A DNA stretch of 64,000 nucleotides from Pseudomonas frederiksbergensis (lineage in GTDB: Bacteria; Pseudomonadota; Gammaproteobacteria; Pseudomonadales; Pseudomonadaceae), in assembly GCF_001952935.1 (NCBI RefSeq), contig NZ_CP018319.1, positions 6,034,001-6,098,000 on the forward strand. The letters run 5' to 3'. Below the pieces are notes generated by a model. The model was given only the letters and a program-made list of their open reading frames with translations, was not told the origin of the DNA and did no database searches. Position numbers and translations under genes: made by a program. This document shows, in pieces, positions 44,479 through 52,201 of the stretch. Position 1 is the first letter of the stretch. Each line of letters opens with the position of its first letter.

Positions 44479-44859
44479 TAACACCCCCTCAAACAGTCTG
44501 ATGGTTTTTTGAGCTTCGATACAACCAGTTCATGCACCCAAAACCATAACCATATTATTACTATTGCTCACTCTAAAAACGCCCTAAACGAGCGACGATC
44601 CGAAGAGCCCTACACACCACTTCTTTTTTTCTTACGTATTTTTCCCAACGCCACAGACGCAACTCACCAAAAAACCAGGGCTATAGAGGATCTTCAGAAT
44701 GGAAAGCTTTTGTCTGAGTAATAAAGATGTTTTTAAAGCGGCGCAAAAATAAAAAGTCCGAAACCTGATCAGGAATCGGATTTAATAAAAAAAGGTGACA
44801 AAAAAAGGTGACAGATCTATTTATCCAAATAGATCTGTCACCTTTTTTGCTGGAATTAA
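44479..44859. other. AT-rich gap, terminator only
   Basis: 381 bp between the two paralogous membrane-protein genes. Includes an imperfect palindrome TCCGA-CCTGATCAGG-TCGGA near 44757-44780 and the perfect hairpin 44801-44848. No gene seen. Confidence 0.5.
44801..44848. terminator. Perfect 22-bp hairpin, bidirectional terminator of the GACAGATCTATTT family
   Basis: Arms 44801-44822 and 44827-44848 are exact complements including AAAAAA/TTTTTT ends, with loop ATCC. It gives a stem plus T-run on both strands. Located just after the stop of the second membrane-protein gene. A partial extra copy of its start (AAAGGTGACA) lies directly upstream at 44791-44800. Confidence 0.88.
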
Positions 44860-45309
44860 TTAGCGCCTGCGACCCGGCTTCCAAACATAGTGAGAAAAAA
44901 CAAACACGGCACATGCAAAAGCAAAAAACAAAACCCCAATGGCACCCCAATGAGGTAAATCACTCAAGAATTTGATCTTATCTATCTGAGGGATAAAAAT
45001 TATGGTCCCAATTGAAGCGCCGATGAAGATTGCTATCCAGGAAGCTCGCACACTGGTGTACCTGCCATTGAACGTCTCATCGAGTTCCATTCTCCGCAAC
45101 CTTGGAACGTAGTAGCGCAAGCCGAGAAAGCAAAAAACCACATAAACTGCAAGGCCTACAGCATAGAACTGCGTGTCTTCCAGGATTATTACCTGCATCA
45201 ACCCCAACATAAGTATCACGGAATAAAACGCTGCACAGGCGAAGACCATGATCCATACCCAGAGGTAATAGCCAATTGTTCGAATATCCTTCAACACATA
45301 ATCCATCAT
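44860..45309 (-). CDS. Four-helix membrane protein, candidate immunity protein 2
   Basis: A 149-residue protein with four hydrophobic helices and a basic C-terminus (KPGRRR). It aligns with the 44056-44478 protein over the third helix (ASWIAIFIGASIGTIIFI, PQIDK) and in overall layout, so it is a diverged duplicate. Start ATG 45309 (or 45306); no strong ribosome site; the frame is open 17 codons further upstream. Arrays of related immunity genes behind one effector are common in T6SS and colicin systems; this role is inferred. Confidence 0.6.
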   Translation of the reverse strand: MMDYVLKDIRTIGYYLWVWIMVFACAAFYSVILMLGLMQVIILEDTQFYAVGLAVYVVFCFLGLRYYVPRLRRMELDETFNGRYTSVRASWIAIFIGASIGTIIFIPQIDKIKFLSDLPHWGAIGVLFFAFACAVFVFSHYVWKPGRRR

Positions 45310-45335
45310 GAGTACAACGTTCAAAAACTTCAGGG

Positions 45336-45354
45336 CCCTGCATCCAATGCAGGG
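45336..45354 (-). terminator. Short hairpin between the XRE regulator and membrane protein
   Basis: CCCTGCAT/ATGCAGGG with a 3-base loop, 22 bp beyond the regulator stop on the minus strand; T-run TTTTT follows after about 10 bases. Weak terminator candidate. Confidence 0.35.
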
Positions 45355-45376
45355 AAACACTGAAAAAGTTAACTAA

Positions 45377-45925
45377 TTAGAAGTTAGCCGGCGTATTCGC
45401 ACTAATAATCTCCGCCTCATCCGCCCCAATATTCCGAAACCGATGCGGCAGCGTCGTCGGAAAGTAGTACCCATCCCCGGCATTCAACACACTAATCTGC
45501 CCATCCACCGTGAGCTCAACCGTCCCCCGCGTAACCAGCCCACACTCCTCCCCTTCCGAATGCACAATCGGTTCTTCCCCCGAACTCGCCCCCGGCGCGT
45601 ATTGCTCGCGCAACAGGCGCATCTGCCGACTCGGCACCGAAGCGCCAATCAGCAGCAATCGCAGCCCATGACGACCGAGATCCGGCTGTTCATTGGCGCG
45701 GAAGACGTATTGATGTTCGCGGGGCGGTTGGTCGAAGGTGAAGAAGTCCGCCAAGGACATGGGGATGCCTTCGAGCAGTTTTTTCAGGGAGCTGACGGAG
45801 GGACTGACGCGATTTTGTTCGATCAGGGAGATGGTGGCATTGGTGACGCCGCTACGCCGGGCCAGCTCGCGCTGGGAGAGTTTGTAGCTTTCGCGTACTA
45901 GTTTGAGTCGTGAGCCCGTGTCCAT
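45377..45925 (-). CDS. puuR: XRE-cupin regulator, PuuR-like
   Basis: A 182-residue regulator with an N-terminal XRE helix-turn-helix (SQRELARRSGVTNATISLIE) and a C-terminal cupin sensor domain (GLVTRGTVELTVDGQ, GDGYYFPTTLPHRFRNIG). E. coli PuuR, which represses putrescine utilisation, has this architecture and size (185 residues). Its place beside puuB-puuC-puuA supports the same job, with putrescine as probable inducer. Same strand as the puu genes but 444 bp downstream of them. Confidence 0.85.
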   Translation of the reverse strand: MDTGSRLKLVRESYKLSQRELARRSGVTNATISLIEQNRVSPSVSSLKKLLEGIPMSLADFFTFDQPPREHQYVFRANEQPDLGRHGLRLLLIGASVPSRQMRLLREQYAPGASSGEEPIVHSEGEECGLVTRGTVELTVDGQISVLNAGDGYYFPTTLPHRFRNIGADEAEIISANTPANF

Positions 45926-46369
45926 GACAGCCTTATGCGAGGAATACTTAAGGGTTATGGGGGTGGATGGCGGGCGACTTTTGGCCGCGAAAACACCGCT
46001 TCCCTGTCCCGGAAATTTGAAAGGCGGGTATTAAATCACGTTTGGTTGTGTTGCTCAGCAGGTTCGATGAATGGGTGGGTGAAAAGGTTGTTTTGTCCTG
46101 GGGTTGGGTGGTTTGGGTGTGGAAGGTGTAGGTGTGGTTGGTGTGTGTCAGTTGGGGTTGATAGTGACTGGTATGGCCTCATCGCGAGCAGGCTCACTCC
46201 CACAGTTTGGATTTGGTTGGTCACGGATTTTGTGTATGGCATGGATCTCTGTGGGAGCGGCGGTGCGACGATTCGACTTGCTCGCGAAGGCGGTGTCTCA
46301 GCTACATCATTGTTGGATGTTAAGCCGTCTTCGCGGGCAAGCCCGCTCCCACAGGGATTGTGTTGACGA
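45926..46369. other. Repeat-rich gap
   Basis: 444 bp without a gene between the PuuR-like regulator and puuB. The right half (46180-46354) is REP sequence; the left part is T/G-rich low-complexity DNA on the plus strand. Confidence 0.55.
46180..46354. repeat. Cluster of three REP arms
   Basis: CATCGCGAGCAGGCTCACTC (46180 on), TGTGGGAGCGGCGGTGCGAC interrupted by a 14-bp insertion before TTGCTCGCGAAGG (46250-46290), and CTTCGCGGGCAAGCCCGCTC (46329-46354). A REPIN plus a leftover arm. Confidence 0.75.
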
Positions 46370-47656
46370 CTAGATGCCGAAACGGTCCCGCAGGGCGTAA
46401 TACGCGGCGCCCATGGCGGTGAGTGGGGCCTGGAAGGTGCGGCCGCCGATCATGGGCATGTGCGGGAGCGAAGCGAAGGCGTCGAAGCGTTCGGCGTCGC
46501 CGCGGATCATTTCCGAGATCAGTTTGCCGGCCAGGTGCGAGCAGGTGACGCCGTGGCCGCTGTAACCTTGCATGTAGTAGGCGTTTTTCTCGATGCGGCC
46601 GAATTGTGGCATGCGCGACATGGTCAGCAGGAAGTTGCCGGTCCAGCGGTAGTCGATCTTCACGTCCTTCAGTTGCGGGAAGGTCTTGAGGATTTTCGGC
46701 TTGATCAGTTGCTCGATGTCGTCCGGTTCGCGGGCGCCGTAGACCACGCCGCCGCCGTACAGCAAGCGGTTGTCGGCGGTGAGGCGGTAGTAGTCGAGCA
46801 GGTAGTTGCAGTCTTCGACGCAGTAGTTGTTTTTGATCAGGCTGCGGGCAACCTTTTCGGACAACGGTTCGGTGACGACGATTTGCGAGCCGCACGGCAT
46901 GCTTTTGCGCGTGACGCGGTTGTCGAGGTCTTGCGGCAGGTAGGCGTTGCCGGCAATCAGCAGGTACTTGGCGCGAACCACGCCTTTGGCGGTGCGCACG
47001 GTGATCGGTTCGCCGTAGGTGATTTCCACCGCTGCCGATTGTTCGTAGATTTTGCCGCCCAGGCCGATGATGGCCGAGGCTTCGCCGAGGGCCAGGTTCA
47101 GCGGGTGGATGTGGCCGCCCTGCATGTCGAGCAGGCCGCCGACGTAGTTGTCGCAACCGACTTCGCGCTTGATGTCCGCCGCGTCGAGCATTGTCAGGTT
47201 TTTGTTGCCGTAGCGTTCCCAGCTGCTTTTCTGCTCGGCCAGGCCTTTGAGCTGCTTTTTGTTCAGCGCGGCGAAGATGCCGCCCGGGCGGTAGTCGCAC
47301 TGGATGTCGTAGTGCTGGATGCGCTGACGGATGATGTCGGCGCCTTCGAAGATCATGCTGCCGAGGACTTCGGCGGTTTTGTCGCCGTAGCGTTCTTCGA
47401 TGACATCGACGTCGCGGCTGTAGGAGTTGACCAGTTGGCCGCCGTTGCGACCGCTGGCGCCGAAACCGACTTTGGCGGCTTCGAGCACGGTCACACTGTA
47501 GCCCGCTTCGGCGAGGAACAGCGCCGAGGACAAACCGGTGTAGCCGGCGCCGATCACGCAGACGTCGCATTCCACCAACTCTTCAAGCACCGGGAAGTCG
47601 CCGGTGAAGTTGCGGGTGGCGGCATAGTAGCTGTTTACATGTGTTGTTTGTTTCAT
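46370..47656 (-). CDS. puuB: Gamma-glutamylputrescine oxidoreductase
   Basis: A 428-residue DAO-type FAD oxidoreductase. FAD-binding VIGAGYTGLSSALFLAEAG is at about residue 33 and the second nucleotide-binding signature SGRNGGQLVNSYSRD follows. The C-terminal YSGHGVTCSHLAGKL contacts FAD in the family. PuuB oxidises gamma-glutamylputrescine to the aldehyde plus H2O2. The neighbours (PuuC 55 bp upstream, PuuA, PuuD, putrescine ABC transporter) support this assignment. GGAG precedes the ATG. Confidence 0.9.
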   Translation of the reverse strand: MKQTTHVNSYYAATRNFTGDFPVLEELVECDVCVIGAGYTGLSSALFLAEAGYSVTVLEAAKVGFGASGRNGGQLVNSYSRDVDVIEERYGDKTAEVLGSMIFEGADIIRQRIQHYDIQCDYRPGGIFAALNKKQLKGLAEQKSSWERYGNKNLTMLDAADIKREVGCDNYVGGLLDMQGGHIHPLNLALGEASAIIGLGGKIYEQSAAVEITYGEPITVRTAKGVVRAKYLLIAGNAYLPQDLDNRVTRKSMPCGSQIVVTEPLSEKVARSLIKNNYCVEDCNYLLDYYRLTADNRLLYGGGVVYGAREPDDIEQLIKPKILKTFPQLKDVKIDYRWTGNFLLTMSRMPQFGRIEKNAYYMQGYSGHGVTCSHLAGKLISEMIRGDAERFDAFASLPHMPMIGGRTFQAPLTAMGAAYYALRDRFGI

Positions 47657-47711
47657 AGGTTTCTCCGATGGCCGCTGGCACCTGCCGGCGACCGTCGCTT
47701 TTTTATAGGTG

Positions 47712-49202
47712 TTAGAGCTTGATCCAGGTCGCTTTGAGTTCGGTGTATTTGTCGAACGCGTGCAGCGATTTGTCCCGACCGTTACCCGACTGCTTGTACC
47801 CGCCGAACGGCGCGGTCATGTCGCCGCCGTCGTACTGGTTGACCCAGACACTGCCGGCACGCAAGCCGCGCGCGAAGGTGTGAGCCTTGCTCAGGTTGCT
47901 GGTCCAGACGCCTGCGGCCAGGCCGAAGATGCTGTCGTTGGCGATGGCCAGCGCTTCTTCTTCGGTGTCGAAGGTGATCAGCGACAGCACCGGGCCGAAG
48001 ATTTCTTCGCGGGCGATGGTCATGGCGTTGGTCACGCCGTCGAAGATCGCCGGTTCCACGTATAGGCCACCGGTGGCTTCGAGGGTGCGGCTGCCGCCCG
48101 CGATCAGTTGCGCGCCCTGGTCTTTACCGACCTGGATGTAGCGCAGCACGTTTTCCAATTGACGCTGATCGACGACCGCGCCGACGGTGGTTTCCGGATC
48201 GAGGGCGTGCCCCGGTTTCCAGGCTTGCAGTGCTTCCACCAGCAGCGGAATGAACTGCTCGCGAATCGAGCGTTCCACCAGCAAGCGTGAACCGGCGGTG
48301 CAGACTTCGCCCTGGTTGAAGGCAATCGCACCCGCCGCCGCTTGGGCTGCCGCGCGCAGATCCGGCGCGTCGGCGAACACCACGTTCGGGCTCTTGCCCC
48401 CTGCTTCGAGCCAGACGCGTTTCATGTTGCTTTGGCCGGAATAGATCAGCAGTTGCTTGGCAATTGCGGTCGAGCCTGTGAAGGCCAGCACGTCGACGTC
48501 CATGTGCAACGCCAGCGCCTTGCCGACGGTGTGACCGTAGCCCGGCAGGACGTTGAATACGCCTTTGGGGATGCCCGCTTCCAGCGCCAGTTGGGCGATG
48601 CGGATCGCGGTCAGTGGCGACTTTTCCGAGGGCTTCAGGATGAACGAGTTACCCGCCGCGAGGGCCGGGGCGAATTTCCAGCTGGCCATGATCAGCGGGA
48701 AGTTCCACGGCACGATGGCGGCGACCACACCCGCAGGCTCGCGGGTGATGAGGCCGAGTTGGTCGTGCGGCGTGGCAGCGACTTCGTCGTAGATCTTGTC
48801 GATGGCTTCGGCGCTCCAGCGGATCGCGTTGGCGGTCGCCGGGATGTCGATGTTCATCGAGTCGTTGATCGGCTTGCCCATGTCGAGGGTTTCGAGCAGG
48901 GCGAGTTCTTCCTGGTTGGCCAGGATCAGGTCGGCGAAGCGGATCAGGATGCGCTTGCGTTCGGCCGGGGCGAGATTGGCCCAGATGCCGGATTCGAAGG
49001 TGCGGCGTGCGACGGCGACTGCCGCATTGGCGTCGGCTTCGTCGGTGCTGGCGACGTTGGCCAGGAAGCGGCCGTCGACCGGGCTCATGCATTCAAAGGT
49101 GTCGCCGCTGAGTGCCGGGCAATATTGGCCGTCGATGAATGCGCGGCCTTCGAGTGTTAGGGACTGGAAGCGTTGTTCCCAGTCGCTGCGAGTGTTTGTC
49201 AT
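47712..49202 (-). CDS. puuC: Gamma-glutamyl-gamma-aminobutyraldehyde dehydrogenase
   Basis: A 496-residue NAD(P)-dependent aldehyde dehydrogenase. The catalytic region EAGGKSPNVVF (Glu) and FNQGEVCTAGSRLLV (Cys nucleophile) are intact, as are IVPWNFPLIMASWK and the cofactor loop FTGSTAIAKQL. PuuC oxidises the aldehyde made by PuuB. It sits between puuB (55 bp) and puuA on the same strand, separated from puuA by a REPIN. Confidence 0.92.
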   Translation of the reverse strand: MTNTRSDWEQRFQSLTLEGRAFIDGQYCPALSGDTFECMSPVDGRFLANVASTDEADANAAVAVARRTFESGIWANLAPAERKRILIRFADLILANQEELALLETLDMGKPINDSMNIDIPATANAIRWSAEAIDKIYDEVAATPHDQLGLITREPAGVVAAIVPWNFPLIMASWKFAPALAAGNSFILKPSEKSPLTAIRIAQLALEAGIPKGVFNVLPGYGHTVGKALALHMDVDVLAFTGSTAIAKQLLIYSGQSNMKRVWLEAGGKSPNVVFADAPDLRAAAQAAAGAIAFNQGEVCTAGSRLLVERSIREQFIPLLVEALQAWKPGHALDPETTVGAVVDQRQLENVLRYIQVGKDQGAQLIAGGSRTLEATGGLYVEPAIFDGVTNAMTIAREEIFGPVLSLITFDTEEEALAIANDSIFGLAAGVWTSNLSKAHTFARGLRAGSVWVNQYDGGDMTAPFGGYKQSGNGRDKSLHAFDKYTELKATWIKL

Positions 49203-49276
49203 GGTTGTGACTCGACGCAGAGGAATAAGTAGTGGGGCTGAATGCCGCTCAACCAGAGAGTTGAAATGCAGTCCCC

Positions 49277-49366
49277 TGTGGGAGCGGGCTTGCTCGCGAA
49301 AGCGGTGGATCAGTCAACACTGATGTCGCCTGACACACCGCCTTCGCGAGCAAGCCCGCTCCCACA
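49277..49366. repeat. REP inverted pair (REPIN)
   Basis: Canonical arms TGTGGGAGCGGGCTTGCTCG and CGCGAGCAAGCCCGCTCCCA around about 38 bp, between puuC and puuA. Confidence 0.9.
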
Positions 49367-49411
49367 TTTGATTGGTGGTGTCTGCAGAGAATGCGTACAC
49401 CACTTGGCCCA

Positions 49412-50788
49412 TCAAACCGTGTGCAAATACCAGTTGTACTCAAGGTCCGAGATGGAGTTTTCGAACTCGGCCAGCTCGCTTTCCTTGCACGCAACGAACA
49501 CGTCGATGTACATCGGGTCGATGTAACGGGCCATGACTTCGCTGTCGTCCAGCTCGCGCAATGCATCGCGCAGGTTGTTCGGCAGGCTCTGCTCGTTCTG
49601 CTCGTAGCTGTTGCCTTCAACCGGTGCGCCCGGCTCGATTTCATTGGTCAGGCCGTGGTGAATACCAGCCAGCACCGACGCCATCAGCAGGTACGGGTTG
49701 GCATCGGCGCCCGCTACGCGGTGTTCGATGCGCACCGAGTCCGGCGAACCGGTCGGCACACGTACCGCAACGGTACGGTTGTCGATGCCCCAGCTCGGCG
49801 AGTTCGGCACGTAGAACTGCGCGCCGAAACGCCGGTACGAGTTGACGTTCGGGCACAGGAACGCCATCTGCGCCGGCAGGGTCTCGAGCACACCGCCGAT
49901 CGCGTGTCGCAGCGCGGCGTTCTGCTCGGGATCCTCGCTGGCAAAGATGTTGTTGCCTTCTTTGTCGAGAATCGAAATGTGCACGTGCAAACCATTGCCC
50001 GCCTGGCCCGGATACGGCTTGGCCATGAAGGTGGTGTCCATCTCGTGGTCGTAGGCGATGTTCTTCACCAGACGCTTGAGCAACACCGCGTAGTCGCAGG
50101 CCTTGATCGGGTCGTTGACGTGGTGCAGGTTCACTTCGAATTGCGCCGGGGCGCTTTCCTTGACGATGGCGTCAGCAGGAATGCCCTGCTCTTTCGCGCC
50201 TTCGAGGATGTCTTGCAGGCAATCGACGTATTCGTCCAGGTCATCGATCAAATACACCTGAGTCGACATCGGACGTTTGCCGGAGACCGGCGAGCGTGGC
50301 GATTGCGGACGACCGTTCACGTTGTCCTGGTCGATCAGGTAGAACTCGAGTTCGAACGCAGCGCAAATGGTCAGGCCCATTGCATCGAACTTGCTCACGA
50401 CCTGACGCAGCACTTCGCGCGGGTCAGCGAAGAATGGCTGGCCTTCGAGTTCGTGCATGGTCATTAACAGTTGCGCGGTTGGGCGCTTCTGCCAGGGCTC
50501 GATGCTGAGGGTATCGGGGATGGGGAAGCAGATTCGGTCTGAGTCACCGATGTCCAGACCCAGGCCGGTGCTTTCCACCGTAGAACCGTTGATGTCCAGA
50601 GCAAACAGAGAGGCCGGGAGGTTGATGCCTTTTTCGTAAACCTTATGAAGACTGGTGCGCTCGATGCGCTTGCCGCGCACCACACCGTTCATATCCGCAA
50701 TCAGAAGGTCGACGTACAAAACCTCAGGATATTTCTTAAGGAATGCGTTTGCTTCGTTGAGTTGAACGGTACGCAGAGGGACCGACAT
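49412..50788 (-). CDS. puuA: Gamma-glutamylputrescine synthetase (GS-like)
   Basis: A 458-residue glutamine-synthetase-type ligase. The GS ATP/glutamate motifs are present: FELEFYLID, NGLHVHISILD and VRIEHRVAGADANPYLL. PuuA/SpuI joins glutamate to putrescine with ATP. Context (puuBC downstream, divergent puuD and potGHIF) supports putrescine, though the family also uses other polyamines. AGGTG lies close before the ATG. The first gene of the minus-strand puu run. Confidence 0.9.
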   Translation of the reverse strand: MSVPLRTVQLNEANAFLKKYPEVLYVDLLIADMNGVVRGKRIERTSLHKVYEKGINLPASLFALDINGSTVESTGLGLDIGDSDRICFPIPDTLSIEPWQKRPTAQLLMTMHELEGQPFFADPREVLRQVVSKFDAMGLTICAAFELEFYLIDQDNVNGRPQSPRSPVSGKRPMSTQVYLIDDLDEYVDCLQDILEGAKEQGIPADAIVKESAPAQFEVNLHHVNDPIKACDYAVLLKRLVKNIAYDHEMDTTFMAKPYPGQAGNGLHVHISILDKEGNNIFASEDPEQNAALRHAIGGVLETLPAQMAFLCPNVNSYRRFGAQFYVPNSPSWGIDNRTVAVRVPTGSPDSVRIEHRVAGADANPYLLMASVLAGIHHGLTNEIEPGAPVEGNSYEQNEQSLPNNLRDALRELDDSEVMARYIDPMYIDVFVACKESELAEFENSISDLEYNWYLHTV

Positions 50789-51068
50789 GATGCACCTATT
50801 AGCTGTTAATTATTATGTTCACTACCTTGTTGCGAGCCCAGTCAACCCGAACGGCAAAGTGAAGTCAATAGCGAACACTCAGCCTCTCAACCTTTATTTT
50901 CGGGCCTTTCTTGGGCACGAGAGTGCCAAATCAGTCTTGCGCACCGTGTAAATCCTGAAGATCGGACGTGCGGCGTTTAGAATTTTTTACATGAGAGTTG
51001 TTAATTAAAATCAACAAGGCTAAGCTCCGGAAAAGCTCGTTCAAGTGTGAAACTTCGAGGTGATAAAA
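50789..51068. promoter_or_regulatory. Divergent puuA-puuD promoter region
   Basis: 280 bp between divergent puuA and puuD. It contains the inverted repeat GGCAC-gaga-GTGCC (50914-50927) and an AT-rich dyad-like GTTGTTAATTAAAATCAAC (50998 onward). These are possible PuuR-like or nitrogen-control sites. A sigma-54 -24/-12 match was considered, but the spacing is off by one. Confidence 0.4.
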
Positions 51069-51830
51069 ATGGCACTCAAGCCATTGATCGGCGTTACAGC
51101 CTGCGTCAAACAGATTGGCCTGCACCCTTACCACGTCAGCGGCGACAAGTACTTGCGTGCTGTCAGCGTCGCGGCTTTGGGGCTGCCAGTCATCATTCCT
51201 TCCTTAGGCGACCTGACCGAGATCGATGACCTGCTCGCGCAGCTCGACGGTCTGCTGCTGACCGGCTCACCCTCGAATGTGGAACCCTTCCACTATCAAG
51301 GCCCCGACAGCGCCCCCGGCACGGATCACGATCCGCAACGGGACGCCACCACCCTTCCTTTATTGCGTGCGGCCATTGCGGCAGGCGTTCCAGTGCTCGG
51401 CATCTGCCGGGGCTTTCAGGAAATGAACGTGGCGTTCGGCGGCAGCCTGCATCAGAAGGTCCACGAACTCCCGGGCATGCTGGATCACCGGGAAGCGAAT
51501 CATCCGGACCTAGCGGTGCAATACGCACCGGCGCATGCGGTCAACGTGCAACCGGGCGGTGTGTTCCAGGCGCTGGATTTGCCGCAGGTGTTCCAGGTCA
51601 ATTCGATTCATAGCCAAGGCATCGACCGATTGGCGCCCGGCCTGCGCGCGGAAGCCGTCGCGCCGGATGGTTTGATCGAAGCGATTTCGGTTGAACACAG
51701 CCCGACTTTTGCCGTTGGCGTGCAATGGCACCCGGAATGGCAGGTGCTTTCGAATCCGCCCTACTTGAGTATTTTCCAGGCGTTCGGTGATGCATGCCGG
51801 CGACGGGCGGCGCTACGTAACAAGCGCTGA
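51069..51830 (+). CDS. puuD: Gamma-glutamyl-gamma-aminobutyrate hydrolase
   Basis: A 253-residue class I glutamine amidotransferase-like hydrolase that frees GABA from gamma-glutamyl-GABA. The nucleophile is in LGICRGFQEMNVAFGG and the His/Glu pair in GVQWHPEWQ. LLLTGSPSNVEP is the oxyanion region. The ATG at 51069 has GAGGT eight bases upstream. Divergent from puuA and followed by the ABC transporter genes on the same strand after a REPIN. Confidence 0.92.
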   Translation: MALKPLIGVTACVKQIGLHPYHVSGDKYLRAVSVAALGLPVIIPSLGDLTEIDDLLAQLDGLLLTGSPSNVEPFHYQGPDSAPGTDHDPQRDATTLPLLRAAIAAGVPVLGICRGFQEMNVAFGGSLHQKVHELPGMLDHREANHPDLAVQYAPAHAVNVQPGGVFQALDLPQVFQVNSIHSQGIDRLAPGLRAEAVAPDGLIEAISVEHSPTFAVGVQWHPEWQVLSNPPYLSIFQAFGDACRRRAALRNKR

Positions 51831-51899
51831 CTCCAACCACGAGCAAATCAATTTACTGCCCCCGAGAGTCAGGCGGGCGTGCCTTTGCGCGCAGGTCCC

Positions 51900-51995
51900 T
51901 CACGACACCAACAAACGCGATAACAACAAGTACCACCAGGCAGCCAGGATGGCGGCGCCGAATAAGCCCGAGCATGGGCGATGCCAGTGAGCCAA
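51900..51995 (-). CDS. Possible 31-residue membrane peptide
   Basis: A TTG-start frame encoding MAHWHRP followed by a hydrophobic helix (LFGAAILAAWWYLLLSRLL) and a stop. AGGGG lies eight bases upstream of the TTG, partly in the REPIN. A single-span peptide is plausible from the composition; expression is unproven. Confidence 0.35.
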   Translation of the reverse strand: MAHWHRPCSGLFGAAILAAWWYLLLSRLLVS

Positions 51996-52007
51996 ACGCA
52001 ACACCCC

Positions 52008-52097
52008 TGTGGGAGCGAGCCTGCTCGCGAAGAGGGAGTGTCAGTCGACATTGATGCTGCCTGATACACCGCTTTCGCGAGCAAGCCCGCTCCCACA
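52008..52097. repeat. REP inverted pair (REPIN)
   Basis: Arms TGTGGGAGCGAGCCTGCTCG and CGCGAGCAAGCCCGCTCCCA around about 40 bp, between puuD and potG. Confidence 0.9.
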
Positions 52098-52201
52098 GGG
52101 GATCACCGTTGAATTGACTGGCGTCGTACAGCTCGGGCTTGCAATCAACTATTAAGTCAGGCCGCGTTGGCCCGACGACTGAAACCTGTTGGGAGTTTCA
52201 C

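Larger units (their letters stand above)
51831..52201. other. Gap with a small ORF and a REPIN
   Basis: 371 bp between puuD and potG. It contains the small minus-strand frame 51900-51995 and the REPIN 52008-52097; otherwise nothing recognised. Confidence 0.5.

Noticed and set aside
46460..47722. 420-residue plus-strand open frame opposite puuB
   Set aside because: Antisense shadow; Val/Ala/Asp/Phe-rich with no motifs.
50911..50930. Possible sigma-54 promoter in the puuA-puuD gap
   Set aside because: Elements resemble TGGCAC...TGC but the GG-GC spacing is nine, not ten.
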